Shown: piece by piece, positions 35,067 through 41,560 of the stretch | How positions within the stretch are numbered: the first letter of the stretch is position 1 | How the letters are laid out: every line of letters begins with the position of its first letter | Origin: Streptomyces lanatus | GTDB taxonomy: Bacteria > Actinomycetota > Actinomycetes > Streptomycetales > Streptomycetaceae | Assembly (NCBI RefSeq): GCF_014655715.1 | Contig: NZ_BNBM01000011.1 | Location: 1-64,000, forward strand | Length of the DNA stretch: 64,000 nucleotides | Direction of reading: 5' to 3' | Translations under genes and position numbers: made by a program | Notes under the pieces: model-generated | Databases searched by the model: none | Seen by the model: the letters and a program-made list of their open reading frames with translations, nothing else | Told to the model about the DNA's origin: nothing

Positions 35067-35486
35067 TCACACCTTCCGGTACGTATACGCCTCCGAGGCC
35101 GCCGCCTCCACCGCCGCCAGATCGGCGCCCGCCGCCGCGGTGACCACCGCGGCCACCGCGCCCTCGACGAACGGCGCGTCCACCAGGCGTGTGTTGTCCG
35201 GGAGTTCATCGCCCTCGGCGAGCAGCGCCTTGACCGTGAGGACCGCGCTGCCCAGGTCGGTGAGCACCGCGACCCCGGCCCCGCGGTCCACGGACGCGGC
35301 CGCCGCCGCGATCAGTTCGGCGCTGGTGCCGAGCTCGCCGCCCTCGGTGCCGCCCGCCGGGGCCACCGGCACCGCCGTGGCGCCGCCCGCGAGCCCTCGG
35401 GCCAGCTCGGCCACCGACGCCGCCACCTGAGCGCTGTGCGAGACCAGCACGATGCCGACGAGTCGCTCGCCCTTGTCGTCACTCAC
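35067..35486 (-). CDS. dhaM: Dihydroxyacetone kinase phosphotransferase subunit DhaM (EIIA-like)
   Basis: This 139-residue protein has the EIIA-Man-type fold: the phosphorylatable His is in GIVLVSHSAQVAASVAEL near the N-terminus, and APAGGTEGGELGTSAELIAAAAASVDRGAGVAVLTDLGSAVLTVKALL follows the DhaM pattern. It accepts phosphate from HPr and passes it to ADP on DhaL. GTG 35486 has GGAGG 6 nt upstream and overlaps the dhaL stop by 8 bp. Only the EIIA part is present; the HPr/EI fusion domains of some DhaM proteins are absent, so general PTS enzymes must supply phosphate. Confidence 0.92.
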   Translation of the reverse strand: MSDDKGERLVGIVLVSHSAQVAASVAELARGLAGGATAVPVAPAGGTEGGELGTSAELIAAAAASVDRGAGVAVLTDLGSAVLTVKALLAEGDELPDNTRLVDAPFVEGAVAAVVTAAAGADLAAVEAAASEAYTYRKV

Positions 35487-36078
35487 CGGCAGCCTCCGTG
35501 AGGGCCGCGATCAGCAGTGCCGAGGACGTGGCGCCGGGATCCTGGTGCCCGATGCTGCGTTCCCCGAGATAGCTCGCCCGCCCCTTGCGGGCCTGCAACG
35601 GCGTCGTCGCCAGGGCGCCCTCCTCGGCGGCGGCCCGCGCTGCCGTAAACCCGTCACTGAGCGCGTCCACGGCCGGCACCAGCGAGTCGATCATGGTCTT
35701 GTCACCCGGCGCCGCGCCGCCGAGGGTCATCACCGCGTCCACCCCCGCCCGCAGCGCCTGGGCGAACTCGGCCTCGCTCACCTCACCGGCATCCCCGAGC
35801 GCCTTACCGGTACGGCGCAGCAACGTCCCGTACAGCGGCCCGGACGCCCCGCCGACCGTCGAAATCAGATGCCTGCCCGCGAGTGTCAGGACCGCGCCGG
35901 GCGTCTGCGGGTCCTCCTTCTCCAGTTCCGCGGTGACGGCGTGGAAGCCGCGTTGGAGGTTGCTGCCGTGGTCGGCGTCCCCGATGGGGGAGTCGAGAGC
36001 GGTGAGCCGCTCCGCCTCACGGTCGACGGAGGCGGCGGTGGCCGTCATCCAACGGCGGAAGAATGCGGCGTCGAGCAC
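35479..36078 (-). CDS. dhaL: Dihydroxyacetone kinase subunit DhaL (ADP-binding)
   Basis: This 199-residue all-helical subunit begins at GTG 36078 with AAGGAG upstream. The ADP/Mg-binding region contains DSPIGDADHGSNLQRGF, which holds the conserved Asp cluster, and the TVGGASGPLYGTLL and GGAAPGDKTMIDSLVPAVDAL segments are the Dak2 signatures. The bound ADP is a permanent cofactor phosphorylated by DhaM and used to phosphorylate dihydroxyacetone on DhaK. Together the three genes form dhaKLM. Confidence 0.95.
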   Translation of the reverse strand: MLDAAFFRRWMTATAASVDREAERLTALDSPIGDADHGSNLQRGFHAVTAELEKEDPQTPGAVLTLAGRHLISTVGGASGPLYGTLLRRTGKALGDAGEVSEAEFAQALRAGVDAVMTLGGAAPGDKTMIDSLVPAVDALSDGFTAARAAAEEGALATTPLQARKGRASYLGERSIGHQDPGATSSALLIAALTEAAGE

Positions 36079-36124
36079 TGGATCTCCTTGCGTGTCAGGT
36101 CAGTTGGGTCGATGCGACTCCGGA

Positions 36125-37120
36125 TCACATTCCCCACCGCAGCCCGGGCGTCTTCACCGGCGCGTCCCACAACCGCAGCAGCTCCTCATCGACCTGGCAC
36201 AGGGTGACGGAGGCGCCGGCCATGTCGAGTGAGGTGACGTAGTTGCCGACCAGGGTGCGGGCCACGGCGACACCACGCTCGGAGAGCACCCGCTGGACCT
36301 CGGCGTTGAAGCCGTACAGCTCCAACAGCGGTGTTCCGCCCATGCTGTTGACCAGGACGAGGACGGGGTTGCGCGGCGTCATGTCGTCCAGGATGGCGCC
36401 CACCGAGAAGTCGGCGATCTCGCCCGAAGTCATCATCGCCCGCCGCTCGCGGCCGGGCTCGCCGTGGATGCCGATGCCCAACTCCAGCTCGCCGGGCGGC
36501 AGATCGAAGGTGGGGCTGCCCTTGGCGGGCGTGGTGCAGGCGCTGAGGGCCACGCCGAAGCTGCGGGAGTTCTCGTTGACCTGCCGCCCGATCGCCTCCA
36601 CCTGCCCCAGCGGCTGCCCCTCGTCCGCCGCGGCGCCCGCGATCTTCTCCACGAACAGGGTCGCGCCCGTGCCGCGCCGTCCGGCCGTGTAGAGGCTGTC
36701 GGTCACCGCCACGTCGTCGTTGACCAGCACCTTCGCGACCTGGATGCCCTCGTCCTCGGCGAGCTCGGCGGCCATGTCGAAGTTCAGCACGTCACCCGTG
36801 TAGTTCTTCACGATGAACAGCACCCCGGCCCCGCTGTCCACGGCGGCGGCTGCGGCCCGCGCCATCTGGTCGGGCACCGGCGATGTGAACACCTCACCGG
36901 GACAGGCCGCCGACAGCATCCCCGGACCCACGAACCCGCCGTGCAACGGCTCGTGCCCCGACCCGCCACCGGAGATCAGGGCGACCTTCCCTTCCACGGG
37001 GGCGTCACGCCGGACGATCACCCGATGGTCCACATCGACGACCAGCTCGGGGTGCGCGGCGGCCATTCCGCGCAGCGCGTCCGCGACCACGGTCTCCGCG
37101 ACGTTGATCAGCATCTTCAT
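36125..37120 (-). CDS. dhaK: Dihydroxyacetone kinase subunit DhaK
   Basis: This 331-residue Dak1 subunit binds dihydroxyacetone covalently. The substrate-binding region GGGSGHEPLHGGFVGPGML and the later LGIGIHGEPGRERR (the His that forms the hemiaminal) are both present. ATG 37120 has AGGAGG 7 nt upstream; ATG 37114 is in frame as an alternative. It is the first gene of dhaKLM, with dhaL 46 bp downstream. Control probably lies in the 270-bp region shared with the P450 gene, which contains an inverted repeat at 37241-37261. Confidence 0.95.
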   Translation of the reverse strand: MKMLINVAETVVADALRGMAAAHPELVVDVDHRVIVRRDAPVEGKVALISGGGSGHEPLHGGFVGPGMLSAACPGEVFTSPVPDQMARAAAAAVDSGAGVLFIVKNYTGDVLNFDMAAELAEDEGIQVAKVLVNDDVAVTDSLYTAGRRGTGATLFVEKIAGAAADEGQPLGQVEAIGRQVNENSRSFGVALSACTTPAKGSPTFDLPPGELELGIGIHGEPGRERRAMMTSGEIADFSVGAILDDMTPRNPVLVLVNSMGGTPLLELYGFNAEVQRVLSERGVAVARTLVGNYVTSLDMAGASVTLCQVDEELLRLWDAPVKTPGLRWGM

Positions 37121-37240
37121 GGGTGCCTCCTGGTGGGGCCGGCGGATGGGCTCATGAGCAGTATCGACCTTGTGGCGGCGAAGGTCACGTGCGTGAGCTG
37201 CGTCCCCGACGCATCGCCGGTATTGCCTTCACCATCGCTC

Positions 37241-37261
37241 ATTGCAACGCTCCGTTGCATT
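37241..37261. promoter_or_regulatory. Inverted repeat in the dhaK upstream region
   Basis: ATTGCAACG (37241-37249), CTC, CGTTGCATT (37253-37261) are inverted copies with 8 of 9 matches. A further single half-site, ATTGCACCG, is at 37275-37283. Probably an operator for dhaKLM; the binding protein is not encoded in the window. Confidence 0.55.
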
Positions 37262-37322
37262 TGATCCAGGCGTCATTGCACCGATTTACCGTTGTCCACC
37301 TGGGAGAACGTCCTTCATTCGA

Positions 37323-37351
37323 TTGACCAAATCATGAACGCAACGTAGCTT
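37323..37351 (+). promoter_or_regulatory. Promoter of the P450-ferredoxin operon
   Basis: TTGACC (37323-37328), 17 nt, TAGCTT (37346-37351), about 45 nt before the P450 start, in a patch of markedly lower GC than the genes around it. Confidence 0.6.
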
Positions 37352-37395
37352 TCATCTCGATTCAAACACGTACTATCGCGAGATGAGGAATGGTC

Positions 37396-38595
37396 ATGAC
37401 CGAGTCCCTCCACACCGTCGCGACGCTGCCGACGACGCGTCAGCCCGGCTGTCCCTTCGACCCGCCGAAAGAGCTGATCGAGGCCCGTCGGCACGGCCCC
37501 ATCAGTCGCTTCACCCACCCCGGCGGCAAACCCGGCTGGCTGATCACCGGATATGACCTGGTGAGGTCGGTCCTGGCCGACCCGCGGTTCAGCTCGCGCA
37601 AGGACCTGCTGAACGTGGTCGACTTCGAGCTTCCCCCTGCCCCGCCCGGCGAGTTCCTGCTCATGGACGAGCCGCAGCACGGGCGCTACCGGAAGCCGCT
37701 GGTGGGCAAGTTCACTGTGCGCCGGATGCGCCTGCTCACCGAACGGGTCGAGCAGATCACCGCCGCTTGCCTGGACGCCATGGAGAAGGCCGGACCGCCG
37801 ACGGACCTGGTCGGCTCGTTCGCCAGGCCCATTCCCGCGATCATCATCTGTGAGCTGCTCGGAGTGCCGTACGACGACCGGGACTCCTTCCAGGAACAGA
37901 TCGAGAAGTTCATGAACGGGGAGACGAGCGACGAGGACCTGATAGAGGCCTACACCGCGACCCAGGACTATGTCGCACAGCTGGTGGCCGCCAAGCGCGC
38001 GCACCCCACCGACGATGTGCTCAGTGAACTCGTCGACAGCGATCTGAGCGACGAGGAACTCCAGGGGATCGGCCTCATCCTGCTGGCGGCCGGACTCGAC
38101 ACCACGGCGAACATGCTGTCCCTCGGCACCTTCGCGCTGCTGCGGAACCCGGCACAACTGGCCGCGCTGCGCGCCGATCCCGCGCTCGCCGACCGAGCCG
38201 TGGAGGAGCTGCTGCGGTATCTGAGCGTCGCCAAGTCGTTCATGAGGACGGCGCTGGAGGACGTCGAGCTGGGCGGCCAGATCATCGAGGCCGGCACGAC
38301 GGTCGTCCTGTCGTACCACACCGCCAACCGCGACCCCGAGCGTTTCGCCGACCCGCATACGCTCGACATCACGAGGCAGGGCGTCGGGCACCTGGCCTTC
38401 GGCCACGGCATCCACCAGTGCCTGGGCCAGCAACTGGCCCGCGTCGAACTGCGGGCCGCGCTGCCCGCGCTGATCGAGCGCTTCCCCACACTGCGACTGG
38501 CCGTACCCGCCGAGGAGGTCGACCTGCGCCCGGAGACCGCGGACATCTACGGGGTCAAGAGCCTCCCCGTCACCTGGGACAAGGCGGGGTCGTGA
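37396..38595 (+). CDS. Cytochrome P450 (CYP105-like)
   Basis: This 399-residue class I bacterial P450 has the I-helix oxygen-activating motif LLAAGLDTTANML, the ExxR motif ELLRYL, and the heme loop FGHGIHQCLGQQLARVEL with the thiolate Cys. The sequence resembles the CYP105-type soluble P450s of streptomycetes, which oxidise diverse small molecules. GAGG at 37385-37388 best fits ATG 37396; ATG 37390 is just upstream. A 3Fe-4S ferredoxin gene overlaps its stop by 4 bp (GTGA) and supplies electrons. The substrate is unknown. Confidence 0.93.
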   Translation: MTESLHTVATLPTTRQPGCPFDPPKELIEARRHGPISRFTHPGGKPGWLITGYDLVRSVLADPRFSSRKDLLNVVDFELPPAPPGEFLLMDEPQHGRYRKPLVGKFTVRRMRLLTERVEQITAACLDAMEKAGPPTDLVGSFARPIPAIIICELLGVPYDDRDSFQEQIEKFMNGETSDEDLIEAYTATQDYVAQLVAAKRAHPTDDVLSELVDSDLSDEELQGIGLILLAAGLDTTANMLSLGTFALLRNPAQLAALRADPALADRAVEELLRYLSVAKSFMRTALEDVELGGQIIEAGTTVVLSYHTANRDPERFADPHTLDITRQGVGHLAFGHGIHQCLGQQLARVELRAALPALIERFPTLRLAVPAEEVDLRPETADIYGVKSLPVTWDKAGS

Positions 38596-38813
38596 CGACG
38601 ACACACCTGCGGGTCGACCGTGAGCGCTGCATCGGCGCCGGGATGTGCGCGCTGACCGCCCCCGAGGTCTTCGACCAGGACCCCGAGGACGGTCGTGTGC
38701 TCCTGCTGCACGCCGAGCCACCCACCGCCCAGCGCGCGGCCGCGAGGATGGCCGCCGGCGTCTGCCCCTCCGGGGCGATCACCCTTAATGAGCCGGCATC
38801 GAGCGACTCCTGA
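38592..38813 (+). CDS. [3Fe-4S] ferredoxin
   Basis: This 73-residue ferredoxin starts at GTG 38592 and has the cluster-binding pattern C-x5-C (CIGAGMC) with a third Cys in GVCPSGAI. The missing fourth Cys makes it a 3Fe-4S type, as in ferredoxins paired with CYP105-like P450s. It delivers electrons from a ferredoxin reductase to the upstream P450. Such a reductase is not in the immediate operon. Confidence 0.93.
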   Translation: MTTTHLRVDRERCIGAGMCALTAPEVFDQDPEDGRVLLLHAEPPTAQRAAARMAAGVCPSGAITLNEPASSDS

Positions 38814-38859
38814 CGTACAACCTCCCGTCGACTCACTGGTCTGACTCACCGGGGTGTTC

Positions 38860-40359
38860 ATGGGATCGCAACAACAGATCGCCTTCTTCCTGCGGGAGTT
38901 GGCGGAAGGCGACACCTGGCGGCGCGCGGCCGCGGCGAAGGGGCTGGGCCGGATCGGGCGGGACGAGCACGCGTGGGTGCTCGCCGGAGCGGTGGACGAT
39001 CCGGCCCCCGAGGTGCGTGAGGCCGCGGCCTCGGGGCTGGGGCGGCTCGGCGTGCCCGAGGCGGGGCACGCGGTCCTGACCGCCCTCATGGGCGACGAGG
39101 ATCCATGGGTACGGCGCCGGGCCTCGCGCGCCGCGATCCGGCTCGGGCTCGACAGCCCCGAGGTCGTGGACGCCTTCTCGCGTCTGCTGGGCGACCCCGA
39201 CTACCACCTGCGCATCAACGCCCTGGACGGCCTACGGGCCCTGGGCGTGCCGGGCGACCGGCGAGGGCTCATGGCACTGCTGGGCGACCCGGACTGGGCC
39301 GTGTGGGGACGTGCCCGCAGCCTGGTGTACGACTTCCGGGACGACCCCGCCGTCGGCGCGGAACTCGTCCGTACGGCGGAGCGGGGCACACCGGAAGCTC
39401 GTGTGCAGGCAATCGAACTGCTCCCGAATCTCTGGACGGAACCCATCCTTGATGCGCTCGTGGCCGGGCTGCGGGCGGAGTCCGCCCAGGTGCGGATCAC
39501 AGCGGCCGCCCGGCTGATCGACGTGGAGGACGCGCGGGGTCAGGAAGCCCTGGCACACGCCCTGGAGGCCGAGCAGGACGCCGAGGTCGCGGAGTCGTTG
39601 CTGTGGCGGCTCGGCCGGCGGGGCGACGAGCGGGTGACCGGTCCGGCAACGCGCTGGCTGGGCGACGCCTACGCCGGTGCGGCGGCCGCGGCCGCGCTGG
39701 GAGCCGCGGGGACACGGGGCGCCGCCCAGGCGCTGCGTACGGCCGTCACCGACGGTTCGCTTCCCGGTAGTACGCGCGCGGCCGCCGCGAAGGCCATGGG
39801 GGAGGCGGGGCGTTGGGACGCCGTATGGCTGCTGCTCCAGCTGCTGGACGACCCCGACGGTGATGTGCGCGCGGGCGCGGTGGAGGGACTGGACGCGCGG
39901 GTGACCGACGGGCTGTGGCTCTGGGAACGCCGTTCCGTGGCCCGGGCGTTGGTGGCCCATCTCGCCGCCGATCCGAACACGGTCTGGCTGACGCACGACG
40001 CGCTCATCGGCCTGGAGGAAGCCCTGCCCGGGCTGCGGCGGATCGTGGACCGTACGCCTTCCGCCGAAGTGCGGGCCGCCGCGCTCTCGCTTCTCGACAC
40101 GCACAGCGCCACCGACGAACACACCCCTCAGGACCTGCCGCGCTTCGTCCGCGCCCTGGACGACCCGGACGAAACGGTGCGCCACCATGCCGCGGAGGGC
40201 CTGGCCCACTGGCTGGTGACCACCGGCACCCGGCCGGGGGACGAACTACGACTGCGCGCCCGGCTCACCGCCCTCGCCTCGGACGCCTCGAAGGCGGACA
40301 CCCGCGCGGTGGCCGAGGAGGCGCTCCGGGCGCTGGACGGGTGTGCTCCCGCCTCATGA
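38860..40359 (+). CDS. HEAT-repeat protein
   Basis: This protein of about 499 residues consists almost entirely of HEAT/PBS-lyase-like helical repeats of ~30 residues: for example DDPAPEVREAAASGLGRLG, GDPDYHLRINALDGLRALG, and DDPDGDVRAGAVEGLDARV, with the D-D-P-x-x-x-V-R pattern recurring through the chain. It forms an alpha-solenoid with no catalytic domain and no membrane segment. A phycobilisome-lyase-like or scaffold role is possible; nothing more can be inferred. The start is ATG 38860 or GTG 38854; there is only a weak SD (GGGG). Confidence 0.85.
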   Translation: MGSQQQIAFFLRELAEGDTWRRAAAAKGLGRIGRDEHAWVLAGAVDDPAPEVREAAASGLGRLGVPEAGHAVLTALMGDEDPWVRRRASRAAIRLGLDSPEVVDAFSRLLGDPDYHLRINALDGLRALGVPGDRRGLMALLGDPDWAVWGRARSLVYDFRDDPAVGAELVRTAERGTPEARVQAIELLPNLWTEPILDALVAGLRAESAQVRITAAARLIDVEDARGQEALAHALEAEQDAEVAESLLWRLGRRGDERVTGPATRWLGDAYAGAAAAAALGAAGTRGAAQALRTAVTDGSLPGSTRAAAAKAMGEAGRWDAVWLLLQLLDDPDGDVRAGAVEGLDARVTDGLWLWERRSVARALVAHLAADPNTVWLTHDALIGLEEALPGLRRIVDRTPSAEVRAAALSLLDTHSATDEHTPQDLPRFVRALDDPDETVRHHAAEGLAHWLVTTGTRPGDELRLRARLTALASDASKADTRAVAEEALRALDGCAPAS

Positions 40360-40396
40360 CCGTGATGAATGAGCTGATGCTTGCGCGAAACGCGTA

Positions 40397-40421
40397 GACC
40401 AGGCATCCATACGCCTGGGTC
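40397..40421 (+). terminator. Hairpin downstream of the HEAT-repeat gene
   Basis: GACCAGGC and GCCTGGGTC pair (one bulged G) around ATCCATAC, 38-62 bp after the stop. There is no U-run; weak terminator candidate. Confidence 0.35.
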
Positions 40422-40591
40422 ATCCATCCGCCTGCGCCCGGTCGGCGCTCGGTCGGCACACAGGGCGGGAAGGGCCCCATCCACTTCTCGCGGATCCTGA
40501 TTGCGCGGTGCGCGGCTGTGAGCCGCTTCTCCGCGTCTTCCCGGGTCCTTCCCGTCACCTCCAGCACACCACGAGCGTGGCGACAGCGCCA

Positions 40592-40605
40592 GGGCCGGTC
40601 GGCCC
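40592..40605. promoter_or_regulatory. OsdR/DevR-like palindrome
   Basis: GGGCCG-GT-CGGCCC is a perfect 6-2-6 inverted repeat. Its shape and GGGCCG arms are like those I recall for the oxygen/dormancy response regulator OsdR (DevR/DosR orthologue) of Streptomyces. It lies 213 bp upstream of the HAD gene of a reserve-metabolism cluster. Confidence 0.5.
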
Positions 40606-40703
40606 CTCAAAAGCTCACGTAGGTGACAAGGCGGGCCCTGCGGGTACCCATGAGCGGATCCCGCCGGTCGCGGGACGAGGCCCGAACGGAGGTGAGGAGG
40701 CCC

Positions 40704-40802
40704 GTGCGGTTCATGTACCGGAGTCCCGGCCAGGACGGATGTCCCCTGGATGCCGTAAGCACACGACCCGGCCCCGCGCATCACCCGACCTGGCGGCTGT
40801 GA
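40704..40802 (+). CDS. Leader ORF (32 aa) preceding HAD/GH65 operon
   Basis: GTG 40704 (or ATG 40713) follows an unusually strong, doubled SD, GGAGGTGAGGAGG at 40688-40700. The frame gives MRFMYRSPGQDGCPLDAVST followed by a Pro/His-rich end, and terminates at TGA 40800-40802. The HAD gene starts 2 nt later and has no SD of its own, so its translation probably depends on termination of this short ORF. Whether the peptide has a function is unknown. Confidence 0.45.
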   Translation: MRFMYRSPGQDGCPLDAVSTRPGPAHHPTWRL

Positions 40803-40804
40803 CC

Positions 40805-41560
40805 ATGCCACAGCCCGAGGACTCCCTCGCCCCGGCCCTGCGCGATGTGCGCGCCGTCGTCTTCGACACCGACGGAGTGATCACCGACTCTGCCAGGGTG
40901 CACGCCGCCGCCTGGAAGGTGGCCTTCGACGATTTCCTGCGTGCCCACCCACCCGAGGACCCGGATCAGCGGCGCCCCTTCGACGTGCGGGACGACTATC
41001 TGCGCCACGTGGACGGCAAGTCCCGCCTCGACGGAGCGGCGGCCTTCCTCGCGGCACGCGGCATCGAGTCGTCGCCCGAGACGGTGCGTGCCGTGGCCGC
41101 GGACAAGGAGCGGCTCTTCACGGAGCGGCTTCGCGAGCAGGGCGTCGACGCCTACCCGGGCACGGTACGGCTGGTCGAGGTACTGCGTGCCGCGGGAGTG
41201 CCCCGCGCGGCGGCCTCCGCGTCCCGGCACGCGGGCGAGCTGCTCAGCAGGGCCGGAGTGCTCGAACTGTTCGACGCCCTGGTGGACGGCGGTGAGGCGG
41301 CCCGGCTGGGGCTCGCGGGCAAGCCGGCGCCCGACCTGTTCCTGGAGGCCGTGCGCCGACTCGGTGTGCCTGCGGACCGGGCCGCGGTCGTCGAGGACGC
41401 CCTCGCGGGCGTGGAGGCGGGCCGGCGCGGTGGATTCGCCCTCGTCGTCGGCGTGGACCGGGCCGCCGGTGCGGACACCGGGGAGCGGCTGCTGCGACAC
41501 GGCGCCGACATCGTCGTACGAGATCTCGGAGAACTCTGCAGGGGAGGAGGGCCGCAGTGA
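40805..41560 (+). CDS. pgmB: HAD-family hydrolase, beta-phosphoglucomutase type
   Basis: This 251-residue HAD subfamily I enzyme starts at ATG 40805 (GTG 40799 alternative). The nucleophile Asp pair is FDTDGVITD (D21 and D23), followed by a helical cap (about residues 30-110) and the motif III/IV region VPADRAAVVEDALAGVEAGRRGGF. Beta-phosphoglucomutases convert beta-glucose 1-phosphate to glucose 6-phosphate. Its stop overlaps a GH65 disaccharide phosphorylase by GTGA, the classical pairing in which the phosphorylase makes beta-Glc1P and this enzyme channels it to glycolysis. Confidence 0.9.
   Translation: MPQPEDSLAPALRDVRAVVFDTDGVITDSARVHAAAWKVAFDDFLRAHPPEDPDQRRPFDVRDDYLRHVDGKSRLDGAAAFLAARGIESSPETVRAVAADKERLFTERLREQGVDAYPGTVRLVEVLRAAGVPRAAASASRHAGELLSRAGVLELFDALVDGGEAARLGLAGKPAPDLFLEAVRRLGVPADRAAVVEDALAGVEAGRRGGFALVVGVDRAAGADTGERLLRHGADIVVRDLGELCRGGGPQ

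Larger units (their letters stand above)
40360..40804. other. 445-bp region: hairpin, OsdR/DevR-like site, leader ORF
   Basis: No full gene. It contains, in order, the hairpin at 40397-40421, the palindrome at 40592-40605, a possible -10 TAGGTG (40620-40625), and a short leader ORF that ends 2 nt before the HAD start. See the separate entries. Confidence 0.55.
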
